From Lomentospora prolificans (taxonomy: Eukaryota; Ascomycota; Sordariomycetes; Microascales; Microascaceae): DNA of 64,000 nucleotides. Numbering within the stretch: the stretch's first letter is position 1; each line of letters starts with the position of its first letter. Position numbers and translations under genes: made by a program. The stretch is taken from NCBI GenBank assembly GCA_029532625.1, contig JARFXM010000009.1, forward strand, positions 1,860,001 through 1,924,000, written 5' to 3'. The notes beneath the pieces were generated by a model that worked only from the letters and a program-made list of their open reading frames with translations, was not told the origin of the DNA and made no database searches. Below are positions 34,545 through 45,820 of this stretch, piece by piece.

Positions 34545-37500
34545 TTGGTGTTGGCGTTGGTGTTGAGGGAATATCAAGACAATAAGCGGCGAACAAGGGC
34601 GGTAACTCTGAACATTTCGCCTCCACCTCGGAGACTTCGCAGAAACTCGCTTAGGGATGCTCCGAACGAAATGAGACCGAGAAGGTTGAAGACAAAGGCA
34701 TTGGGTTTTGAGAATGAATTGTCTCATCGTCATCTCTCTTGCGGACTGGGGTTACCGTTCAGGGTTGACCCCTTCACCGACAGAAGCCTTTGTGCGGGTC
34801 AAGGAATTGTATCTTTCAGAAAGCCATAATTTATAATTTAGAGTGGTTCATGCTGGACTTGCGAGATTCTAGGCGTAAAGAGCCCCGCTCTCTCATATCT
34901 CCGTTCCCGCACCGGTGTCAGCCGGGATCTTGGAATGCCTCGTCTGGGGTGAGTTAGGGAAACCGATGATTTCGTCAAATGAGACTGGGATCTGGCGCAT
35001 TGCTCCATCGCTGCCATTTCTGCACATTCTTGAAGTTCGACTGAACTAGCCGCTATGAAGAGGGGGAGGGGTGGTGTATTTCCTGACAGTTGGGAAGGAG
35101 GTGACTGGTCCCCATACCCTAATACCCAGTTAGGACATCAACTCCGGAGGCCTGACAGGGAGGGTAATTGTCGCGAGTGCTGCTTGGTACGAAGTACGCG
35201 CTCGAATTGAACCCAGTCATGTCCCGCTATCAAGTTCCCTTCTGCTTGGTTGTAAATCCAAGACTTGTGTCATGCATCCTCCTAAGAACACTGAAGATTG
35301 ACTATACTTTGTAGTCGTTTCAATGCATAATAGGCGATCCTTTGAAGACCTGGAATTCGTACCTGAAGAGGACGACGAGCATAAGTCGTTATCGCCGAAG
35401 TATGGAGGCATGGGTATCGACTCGTGGTGAGTCGAGGGTGAGTGGGGACAGACCAGCTTCCCTTTGGGGCAGTCGAGAAAACAAGCTTGGCCTTCAAAAA
35501 GGTGGCCCCTGGCCTTTCGTCAGAATGTAGAGGTGACCTTCCCTAGATTTCCCGCATCTGCACGTACCATCCGGTACTAGCTTGAAGATTGATGTGGACT
35601 CGGGTCAGTGGAGAGAGGATTCTGTCCACGACACACCAAACTCACCAGGAGAACCCCGCCCCTCCCCCCCAAAAAGTGGGTCCCGTTCACCTCAATCCCC
35701 TCCTCCTTCTCTAGGTCGACCTTCTAATGAGGGTACCTGCTACGAAGTACGTTACCGGCGACCACTCTGGCCGAGTGGCTGTACCTTTCAATACCCTTCC
35801 TCCCCTTTCCCATTTGTCTCCCCAGGATCAAATGCCTTCGTCGCTCCGTTTATTAGTGTGAGCTGAGCAGGGTAGCCCCCTACCTGCCATCCTAACATTT
35901 TACTCCAGCTAGAGTCTTGGAGGCGTCCAACCGACGAGGCCAGTGGTGACTCGATCACACTGTACCACGTTTTTTGGTGCACATGGGAACCAGAGATCCA
36001 TCATTCGGAGCTAGCCTGAATATGTTAACGATTGCTGGTGGTACCTGAACGTCTGAGGGTCTGGAAAGTGACGACACATTCCCCGAGTGTATCATGATCG
36101 GTACTGGAACTCCAGATTTCGGTGAGATGGGGAGTTCAATCGAGCCGAGAAATTTTCCCTCCGGGGACCAATCGAGCGATTCGGCCATAGGACAAAAAAA
36201 GGGATGTTGTGCGATGCACGAGTTTGGAATTCAATCCATCCTGTGCGCACATACATTCGATCGCCTAAGCACATCAGCTTTACATGGAGCCAGGGCCTTA
36301 TTTCAAACAAGCAAATTGGCCGTCGCGACACACGACTACGGAAAAAACAAAAATGATAAAAGGGATAGACCTGAAGGCTTCAGGGCACTGATGTACCTAA
36401 GCTCTAGTGCTAGAAGGGATCTTCCTGGTCGCCTGACAGGGAAGTATCCTCTTCATACTTGGACGCATTGTGCAAGTCGGATGGCAAGTTGCCCAGGGCT
36501 TCTAACTTCTCGTCCGAGTTATCTCTCGTGGAGTCGGCGCCAGGCCTTAAATTCCCTTGGCGTTCTGGCTAACATGAAAGCTTTCGCCGCTGTCCAGCGG
36601 CGGGTCTGGGACAATTCTGACAGCGCCTTTCTTCCTTGCTAAATTTGCTAAACAGTCCGGTGTTTGTGGTTAAGACTCAATCCCTGGAGATGTAAGTCTT
36701 GTCGTACCCCATCACAACCGCTCGATGCTTTTGGGGATGGCGCTGATGTGGTCTCGGGCGCCTAGTCAGGAGTACGTACTTCTCGCAAGGTTACAATCCG
36801 CCAAATCAGGGGTCGAAGATGGTGCCCGCGAACAATCACATCAAGGCTGGCGCAAAGACCATGTCCCTTCTGCCGGGAACCTAAAAAGCTCTTGATGTCC
36901 TATGATCTGTACGACACAGTGGCTTGCATGGGGACATGTGGTTGGGCAAGCTTGTTCGATGATAACTTGTACCTGGACGCAGACGCAAAGTTCACCCTTG
37001 TACCAGACTTCTTTGCGATAAAAAAGAAAGAAAAAAAAGCAGATGGATCGAACCCGGGCAGTCGAGGCAAGGAAATGGCACGATTCTTGTGGCCGGGATT
37101 TTGGGGGGGTTTCCCTCTCTAAGGATATAGTACCCCGTACAACTTGTTTGTATCCTCTTGTCTTTAAGCTACGTGGAAAGCGATCCTCACTCATCACATG
37201 GCCGCAATTACCTTTTCGCCCTTAGGTCGCTCCAAATAACAAAACTCCGGCAGCGAGACCAAGGGCAAGAAGCTCCTGCTGGTGCCGTGTAAGCGCTAGA
37301 ACTGTGCCCACATGTTATTTTCCTGACTGCCCACCCGAGGAGGAAACATACCATATGCCTCGGTAGTTGATCCGACAGCCAGATAACGCTGTGTTGTTCC
37401 CTTTCAGGATGGGGGCCCGAAGAGGAATGCTCGTCATTTCAACGGAAATTTGGACGAAATTACTACGTTTCCGAACCGCTGTCATGGGAATGATTGGCTT

Positions 37501-40500
37501 TTTGGGGGCAACCCTCGCCCAGCCGTGTGACGGATGAGGTCGTACTACCACGTCTGTTCTCCAAGAGTCGAGGACACCGGCGTTCCTTACAAGGCAAGGG
37601 AGGGGGCGGCGTTTACGCCCCCACCAGTCTACAGATAATTGATGGGTGACGGCCAGTTGGCAGTCGAGACCTCGAGGCTGGCTCAGAAACCACAAGAAAC
37701 AAAAACGAACGAATCGCCATCCACCCTCGTTGATGGTTGATCAAGGAAATTTTAGTTTCGTAATAATTGATGAACGGATCTGGCCATACCTGGAAAGGTC
37801 AATTCAACTTACATGACAGCCCGGTTATGCATCGAAGAGAGTTGGTCTCTTTTGGAGCAAATACGAGGGTCTCCGAACAGGTAGTGTACACGTAAACATA
37901 CATGAGAGACATGTTCCGAGACCCTGTCATAAGCTGCTCAGAACGGTAATATTGGGTTTGATATCCAGGGATGCGCCTCGGGTAATAATCAGTTAAAAAA
38001 GAGAAAAAAAATAGAAGAATCAAACAACAGCCAAGGAGAAACACGGTTGACGAAATTAGAATCGAATAGATGTTGGAGCCTTCAAGGGTCTGGATCACTC
38101 GCTATTCATGTTAAATCAGCAGCGGACCAGAAACAATGAGAAGGAGGATGGAGAGGCTTGGGCTACGAAGTTCATAGTGAGAGTTTGGAGCAAAAATCAA
38201 GTCCAGACGTCAATCCATTGCAGACTTCGGCATCATTACGTAGGCGTTGGGAAGGCCCTATCCACTCTTGAACCCTAGAGATAGGGACGGACACACATGG
38301 TAACCTATTACGGTCTTAACCCGTCCTCTAATACCATGGGTGCGAGGCAGAATAATTTCCGTGCGTACCGTCGAATCCTAAGGAGAAATAGAGAGGAGAC
38401 GGGGGAGTGCGCCAAAGGGCTTCTCCAGCGAAGGGGCGCGAAAGAATTGAGACATGGGCTTCCGGCCAGAAACCGCAACTGGGAGAGAAATTGAAAGCGC
38501 TCGCGGCACATTCTATTTTTCGCACAAAGTGCATAACACGCACGAAAAGCGCCAGCACGTCGCGCAATTGTTAGTGAACCACTATTTGGAAGCCACAGTT
38601 TATGCGAGACGAAGCACTAGTTTTAGAAAGATGGCTTCACCCATCCGATATTATGCACAAGTTTAATAAGGGAAGACGGGCGCCGTCCTCCCCGCAAGAA
38701 CGTGGATCCCTTCCCTATCGAGCCCTTGAAGCAGTGAAGGTTGACACCATTTTGCACATTCAGACACCATTGCAATGTGATGTGAAGGCTCCTCGGACCG
38801 TTGATCTGGGTGTGTGCTCTATCGCTGGCAGTGGCGTACGATTGCAGTTGCTATGGTCTCCGCAGCCTATTTCTCCTTTTTCCCAAGAGCCCTACCTGTG
38901 ACACCCCCATCAGGAGTGCGAGAATCGGTATCTCAATTGGAAAGAAGAGCCGTCTCTCTCCAAGCTTAGCCCATAATTTTTAAGGACCCCGTCGTGGTTA
39001 TGGTCGTACTCCATATTTTGGACTAGCGGAGGGGAGCAGTCTACACTGCGACTTTGATGGAGGCTGCATTCCCGCACAGGCAAAAGGGGCACGGCAAGGC
39101 GTCGATTGGGGGGGTTCGAGTACGAAGGAGTTGGAGACGAAGTGGGCCGGTGCAGTAGTCGACGCCACCTGCAGGGCAGAGCTTCGCCCGCACGCCCTTC
39201 AAATGGTCTTATTATCTTGTTGTTCGCTACCTGCCTCCGGATGAGGGTAGGAATGGATTTGTCTGCGTCTGTGGGGCCTTGAGGCGCAAGTCAAAACAAT
39301 ACGTGGGTACTACATTAAACTTTCGACAGGTGGATCGAGAAAGGAGGGAAACCCTTTCCAAACTTCCTCTGCTGGCACGAACGGGCTCAATCGTCTGGTT
39401 CTTAGTGGCGGAAATACTGCGATTCGATGCCTCTCGATGAATGGAAGTGAGTAAGCCTTAGCATTATCAGATTTTTGCGAGGATTATATTTGCAACTGCC
39501 AAAGATGTATTTTCGGGATCTCCTTCCGATGAATAGAGCCAGTATGCGGGTACGACTCTCATCCGTCATTCATCCAGATCTTCAGCTCCGTGAAGGACGT
39601 ACTGATAGAACAGAGCCCCTGGGAGCTTATTCATGCCCACACCAGCTCCTGTGCGGCCATGTCGGTACAGCCCACCACGCAAGATCTCAACGGCTATGGG
39701 TTGATATCACAGCTTGCTGGCCATCGAGCATCGAGCAGGCGCTCGAGTGAGACGTCTCTGGGGCCTTTCTCGTCAAGGGCAAGCGCCGCTAGTGCTCGAC
39801 CGACTTGCACCCTCCATATCCATGTCCGATGGAAAGACCTCGAAGTGTTCTGGACGAATAGAAAGGCTAGACATAGCAACTTCAAGAACCTGGGGGTGTG
39901 CGCCATCAGGTTCAGGGAATGCCGTCCTGACCAAAAGGTACATCATGAGCAAAATACACCACGCCGCGTTTTCCTGTCTGTCTTATGCAGGGTGGGCTCG
40001 GTAACGTGGAAAGGCATGGGGTGGCTGGCAAGGGATGTTCTTTTTTAGAAACAATCCCCGTTCAGGATGGTCAGTTCATTTCAAGTTCCGTTTCCCTGTC
40101 AACTTCCCCTCTGAGGATGGATGGATACATGCTCTGCGATAGTCAGACTGCACTGTGCCCCATTCGGCGTTTGGTGGAGAAGTGCCACCTCACATGCAAA
40201 AATGCTTTCCCTCATGAGACTTGATAGGCTCCTCCCTTCTTAGTCCGGCGCATGAGGAAGGCGAATCGACTCGGGAAGGATGTTCGGATTTGTCTACTTG
40301 CACACGTCTAGAATCTTGGAAATTCATCGCAACTTTCTCAAGAGGTTGATATTCCTCCCTCCCTCTCTCCACGAGTGGCGACTAAAGTCACAAACGAGAA
40401 GAGAGCTTCCGTACCAGCTTCTTCCCTAAAGGTGCCTTCGTGCCACGTTCGCGACTAGATCCTAGCACTGAAGAGGACCTCGGAAACCAGTCCTCTGCTC

Positions 40501-43080
40501 GCGCTTCGGCGCCACCTAACCGAAGAGTAGATTTTGGCACTGTCCAAATGCGCACCCCACCCTTCCCCCTTGCAGCGCCTATTGGCCTTTGCCACGGTGA
40601 GGAACCTTTGGATTTCACCGTGTATCATGGGCATCTGCGCTAGTCTACTTTTAGACAAGCAGGTACTAAGAGCAGACGATACCCGAACGTAACCCCGAGG
40701 ATTCATCTTTAAGTGCATACTAGCGTTGCTCTGCTGCCCTCCACGAATGGCAAGTTTATAGGGATGTCACAACGGTGAGCCAGCAGGAAATAAATTCATC
40801 CATTTACCCGTTAAACCATAACCCGGATACTGGTTCTGCAATATCGAGACGGGCAAGAAGGCTCTTGTCTCGATTTCTCAATTGGGGATTGCCCTGGCTA
40901 AATCCTTGATCAAGTTGCTGTGTGCTCCTCCATGCTTCTTTACGACAGGTGGGGGAGTGACTGTCTGCTTACATGGATTTACATGGATGGACGCTAGGGA
41001 AATAGGCACTCGCACACGGTCGATCCCGCTTCTCGTCGTTGAAGCTGACAGGTCAGACCTAGCTCTTGAGAAGACAATAATAAGGGCACGATGTGTATGC
41101 GACGTGCATATCGCGAGGGCACGAAAAGAAGAGAAATACGGGATGGGAAAAGTTGCTGGGGCCTCTCCGTGTTTGTCATGCCCTCATCCCGATCATTGTG
41201 CTTCTTGGTCCGCATTATCCGTCCTCCGTCCTCCATCCTCCAGAGGGAGGATGAGAGCATATCTTCGATCCTAGTTTAGACGGAGAAAAGTACTGATAGA
41301 AGCGACAAGCTTGGTTTCGGGGGATCGAAAAGAGCAAGGAGCACGAAACGTCATAATAAGGCCGAGTACTGGATTTTGGCTAGAGCAATTTCCTTGGCCC
41401 CCATCCGAGGGACTTTCCCCTTCTGAATTATTGGCCATGTTGATTTCCCTGTCACCTGTCATCCCCGTCACGCAAAGGCCTCAAGGTCACTACCAGTTTG
41501 CAGCAGTACCTTGGTCCGTGAGTCGTCTGCCTGCATGGAAGCCATTGTATTTTTGGGGTTCTAAGAAGACTTCGTACACTAAGCTCAACACACACTAGTC
41601 GTGACCCCATTCTGCTCATTGGTGCGAATGAAGATCCAAAGTTGTTCCACTCCTGGTTCCTGCGCTGGGAGAGGACTTTCGGCGCCCCAGCCGATCTCAT
41701 GTACCTTACCCGCCAGGGCTCGTGGTCAAATTGGTCCTTTTTGAAAGCGGGAAGCTCGAGACCACGGCTTAGGGAGCTTGGCTATCAGTAAGTTATTACT
41801 CACGAGGCAGAAAGACCATATCCGGACTCGCCTTCCTAACAAAGGTAAAGGGGAAAATATTGAATAATTGTTCTTCACATGCGATTTGTCCTCATGTTTG
41901 GGGGACTGCGTGTAAGTTGCGCTCGCTGCCCGGCCTCTGCCTGGCTGGGTATCGTGCTTTCTCGCCTAGTGGAGGTACCTGTAGCCCCCGGAACCTACCT
42001 GATGGCCTGGCTTCTCCTGACCATGGACACAAAGCGGCCAGAGCGGGAGTTCGTACCCCCGCCCCCTCCTCAAGTTCTCGCCTGCCAAGTGGTATGGTCA
42101 AGTTGAGCCTGCCTGCCTCCCACCTCACAGTCGACACACCTGCAACTTCCTCTTTAGGGAATGTACGACTTTATAGCCCCCCAAAGGGCCTGTGCCGCCA
42201 GTCTGGAGGGAAAGCTAGCACAGCATAATAATGTTACCAGTGAGAAGAGTCAACAATAGCGTCTGCAAGATCTCGGCACAAAGCAAGCCGTGTGCTATTT
42301 AACTTGCCCGAAGGAAAACAGCGTCATCACAACCCCACTCTATATTTGTACACTACTTCGACTTGTTGCAATGCGATCCAGTTTCTTGCTGCGTCGACTG
42401 CGAGTGCAGCTTTGGTTCCGAGCCTCTTGAGTTGCAGCAAAATACCGTGCCGAAAACATGGACATCGGGGCCGGACGTGGTCCCGTCAAAGTTAATTCGC
42501 TTGTCGCGCGGCACAACCGACAAGATGATTGAGTTGTCTCTAGGAATTTGTTTCCCCATCGCTTTTCAAAATCCGGACAAGAGACAGGCTGACTGCTGAC
42601 TGACGACAAGAAGGTAGCCCAAGGTTAAAGCGGCAGGGCTGCCGAACAAAGTCTTCTTCTGGGCTGGGCCAAGGCTCTCTTTACGATACCAAGCCACAGT
42701 ACCGAGCGCTTCCCTCTCCTCTCTTCTTGTCCCAGTGACTACTACCTTTTCTTCTCGACAAGTAGCTAACTCACAGTATAAGTCGACGCTCGGCGGACAT
42801 TCACAGCCTGGCTAGCCAGCGTTGTGTTTGCGGGTTGGGTCCAATGCGGTTTTATTGACCTAACCTCTCCAGACCCTAGAGATACCTCGAGTTCGTATGA
42901 CTGCACCCACGGGATGGATAATACGCTCTTGCCATGTTTACTCGTGGGCAGAAACTTAAAAGATCCATCCCATTTGCCTTTGGCAGGCCCTATTCGCGGG
43001 TTCTAGAGCTCCGTCCGTCGCGGTCCTAAATTTTTCCAATTTCAGCGCGCTCAAACTAAATGTGCGCCCGATCGTTCCCG

Positions 43081-43275
43081 TAGCGTACGTACTACTTGTA
43101 CCATACAACCTATAAGTACAAACGCTCGTGAACGGCGCGCTGTGCAGTGCTTGGTGCGGGAACGATGCCAGCGAAATTACGGACGGGTATTTCAGGGCCT
43201 AGTACGGAAACGAGATGAAAAAGGGAAATTGATCGCGGCGATGACCCCGGGATGAGGTACTGTACCCCGTACGTG
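43081..43275. other. GTAC-dense patch
   Basis: Eight GTAC tetramers occur in about 195 bases, where fewer than one is expected. They include CGTACGTACT near 43085 and GTACTGTACCCCGTAC at 43257..43272. The patch lies about 2.5 kb before the NDT80-family start codon. It may be a cluster of binding sites; no factor is assigned. Confidence 0.45.
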
Positions 43276-43599
43276 ACCCATATCTCGATCTTCTAATTTT
43301 TCTTTCTTTTCCTGAGAGGAACCACACATTTGCCGTTATGGGAATGACCTTTGGAGGGCATTTCCTCCAACCCTCTAAAATTCCATCTTTCTCGGTGAAG
43401 ATCTTCCATGCCTGATACCGGGAGATGAAAACCTTTTAACAAATACCAGGAGGCCGATCCTCTGCATTTCGAAGGCCACTAGATTCGGTGCTGTTCTCGG
43501 ACAACTTGGTAGTGTGCGCGCGGCAAGATCCGAGAGGTTTTGGCCCTCACTTCTTCGACAGTTTAATATCAAATATCCATCTCCGCGCGTTGTTCTCCC

Positions 43600-45820
43600 C
43601 ACTTCATTCGAGTACTCACGTTCGATTGCCCGTCACCGGTCATCAACCACCACCCCCCGGTTCAGATGATTCCCTGAGTTGTTGCGAGCTATAGCAGCCT
43701 GTATTATAGGCTCTCTCCCCTTTCGACTGCACAACGTCTGTTTCCCCCCAAGCGACCCTCAACCCCCTCCAACCCTGGTCGTCCGCAATCTCATGAACCG
43801 ACTTTCCCTGCACCCCCCTCCCAAGGTACTCCACACCCCTGTCAATCCACCTTTCCTTTCTTGTCTCGCATCGGCGCAACTGCCCAACGGTTTCTAGAAA
43901 ATTGCGGGCCAAGAACTCCCTGAGCCGTCGGAGGATTCTTCTCTCAGTCGACACTAATCCGCAGCGTGACTTTGCCTTCCCAAGGCAGATGACATGGGTA
44001 TCTTTGGACGGGGGGCTCGGTGGCTTTCCCGTTGTCGAGACCTCCGCCCCTGCCTCTCTCCTCCCATTCTCTTCCCACCGAATCCCTGCCAGGTGTTAAA
44101 AGAAGTGTCGACTCTTCCCACTTGGCCCTCGGCTTCGGGGGGAGTTGCTTCACACGGCCGCCACAGTCCTTGTACCCTGGCGCAATTGTCCTGAAGTCCT
44201 CCGAAGTCTCCTCGATCCTTGTGTAGGGGCCCAGGTTCTTCCTGCACGGGGCGCGCCATTACCATTCGAGGTACTGACCGATGACAAGGTACCTTCGATT
44301 GTGGACACTGGCTCAAGCAGAAGAAAGCTACGGATACCATCCTAGTTCTTGTCTTCCCCTTGATCCAGGCTCTTGGGCTTCCGTTGTCGCTTCCCCATCT
44401 CCTTCGACGTCTCCCTTGACAAGGAGTCCCCTCAATCACCCCCAAACTCAGGGACTGTTTGTAAGTCCGTTGTTTTGTCCACCCTAGCCACTAATACTTG
44501 CGCCGTTCCCCCATCCACTCGGCAGACATGAGGTTAGCGAGGTCCCAACTTCAGATTTGGCTTAGAATTCTGCCCCGTCCGTGGAATAGCTTTCCCCATA
44601 CACAGTAGGCTGTCGGCTTTCTTTCACCATAAGGAAAGTTGCGACGGGGATTAAGACACAAACCCGGTCCACACTATCCCGACCTTATAGGCATTGTTAT
44701 CATAGAACCGTCGATAAGTTTTTATTCTCACCTGGGATCTTTTCCCATACTTTTCATCTCTCTTGCTCTCTGCCCCCCAAATTGTCCCATTTCCCTGGCC
44801 CCGTTCTTCAATAAGCGCATTATCGAAAAAAAGCAGGGCCGCCTACGCGCCCGAGTGCTCATCAAAAGCTGGGTTTTGTCGTCGTGAAGTGATCCTGGCG
44901 GCCAAATTGTATTTCATCATCCTCTCATCCAAATCATCTTTTCTCGAAGTCTCTCGTCCCATTCTTTCTTACCTCAATCATTTTTTTCCTCCGCTCCGGC
45001 ACTTTCTTTTCTTTTCTTATCTTTTTTTTTCTTCCCTCGCCAATCATCTTAAGCAGTATCCATGTGCGCTTGACAACTATTTCGAGGTCTTGCGATATTT
45101 GGTTATGCCCGAGCTACATGCATGAAAATCTGCGCGATCAGTCGAGGGCACTGAAAAGGGTCGCTCTACTCCCAGCTGGACAAAATCTCGCGCTCCAGGT
45201 TGGCTGTTGACTTCGCGACACATACGGGAGCATCCAACCCCTCCTGGTAACCTACCTTCTGGAGGAGAAAAGCCTTGGCCTCTTGTTAAAGAAGGTATCC
45301 ACCATCAGGAGACACTTGTCACTCTGTTCCCTCACTCCCACCTCCTCCCAACCCTAGCGTACTGCTACTGTACGACCATCCCTTTCCAACATAATCTCCT
45401 CCCCGAAGTGCGCACTCCCCCCCCTTCTCATCCGCTCTTTCTCACACCCCTCCTACCACCCTCTAACTCCCATCTACCGCTGGGTTTCCTGGGAGTATAC
45501 AAGTATACTATCTCCCTGCAACCTTAAACCCAGCGACTCGTCCATCAGAGTCTCAATTCCACCTTTCGATCCAACCGCCCAAGGGAATCTCGACGGAGGC
45601 GAGAAAGAGGTGGACCTTTATTTTTTCCCTTCCTCATCCTGTTTGGCAAGTCGCTCTCCCCATCACCTAAGCCTGACGAAAAGCAACCAGGTTCGCGGCC
45701 TCTCGTCTGCTATTGAACGCTCGGTTTTCGCATCCCCTTGTCCCTTGGTAAGAGGAGATCGTTGAGCCATAAAGAGGGGGAGATTTTCAGCCTTCGAACG
45801 AAACCCCGACTGATGCTCTC
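43600..45820 (+). promoter_or_regulatory. Long pyrimidine-rich promoter/leader of the NDT80-family gene
   Basis: The plus strand is strongly C/T-rich from about 43600 to the start codon at 45821, with T/C tracts such as 45005-45035. Many short upstream frames lie in it. The last one, ATG CTC TCA TGA at 45813..45824, overlaps the main start codon (the ATGA at 45821). The layout suggests a long transcribed leader with translational control, as is common for fungal regulators; transcript data are needed to place the cap site. Confidence 0.5.
44461..44525 (+). other. Candidate 5'UTR intron (65 nt)
   Basis: GTAAGT at 44461, CACTAATAC as branch site about 35 bases before the acceptor, and CTCGGCAG ending at 44525 make a textbook filamentous-fungal intron. 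Nothing recognisable is encoded on either side, so it most likely lies in the leader of the NDT80-family transcript, or in a separate non-coding RNA. Confidence 0.5.

Larger units (their letters stand above)
33301..43599. other. Gene desert, second part, with GTAC-rich patches
   Basis: About 10.3 kb without a supported gene. It holds a G21 run (34524..34544), two TACGAAGTA copies (35188 and 35741), a GTACC/GGTAC hairpin (35564..35577), the palindrome AGTACGTACT (36771..36780), GTACCCCGTAC at 37130 and 43262, and a dense GTAC patch at 43081..43275. Reading frames up to about 150 codons occur but look random. Confidence 0.6.

Noticed and set aside
35766..35835. A-box-like TGGCCGAGTGG as in tRNA-Leu/Ser
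   Set aside because: The flanking acceptor stem has no partner and the nearest B-box-like sequence has several mismatches.
37025..37075. Pol III B-box-like GGTTCGATCC followed by a T8 run on the minus strand
   Set aside because: No A-box at the right distance and no complementary T- or acceptor stem.
23395..45820. RIP-mutated transposon graveyard
   Set aside because: G+C is near 50%, no AT-rich block is seen and no transposon protein remnant could be read. Dinucleotide hand counts were inconsistent, so it is not called a feature.
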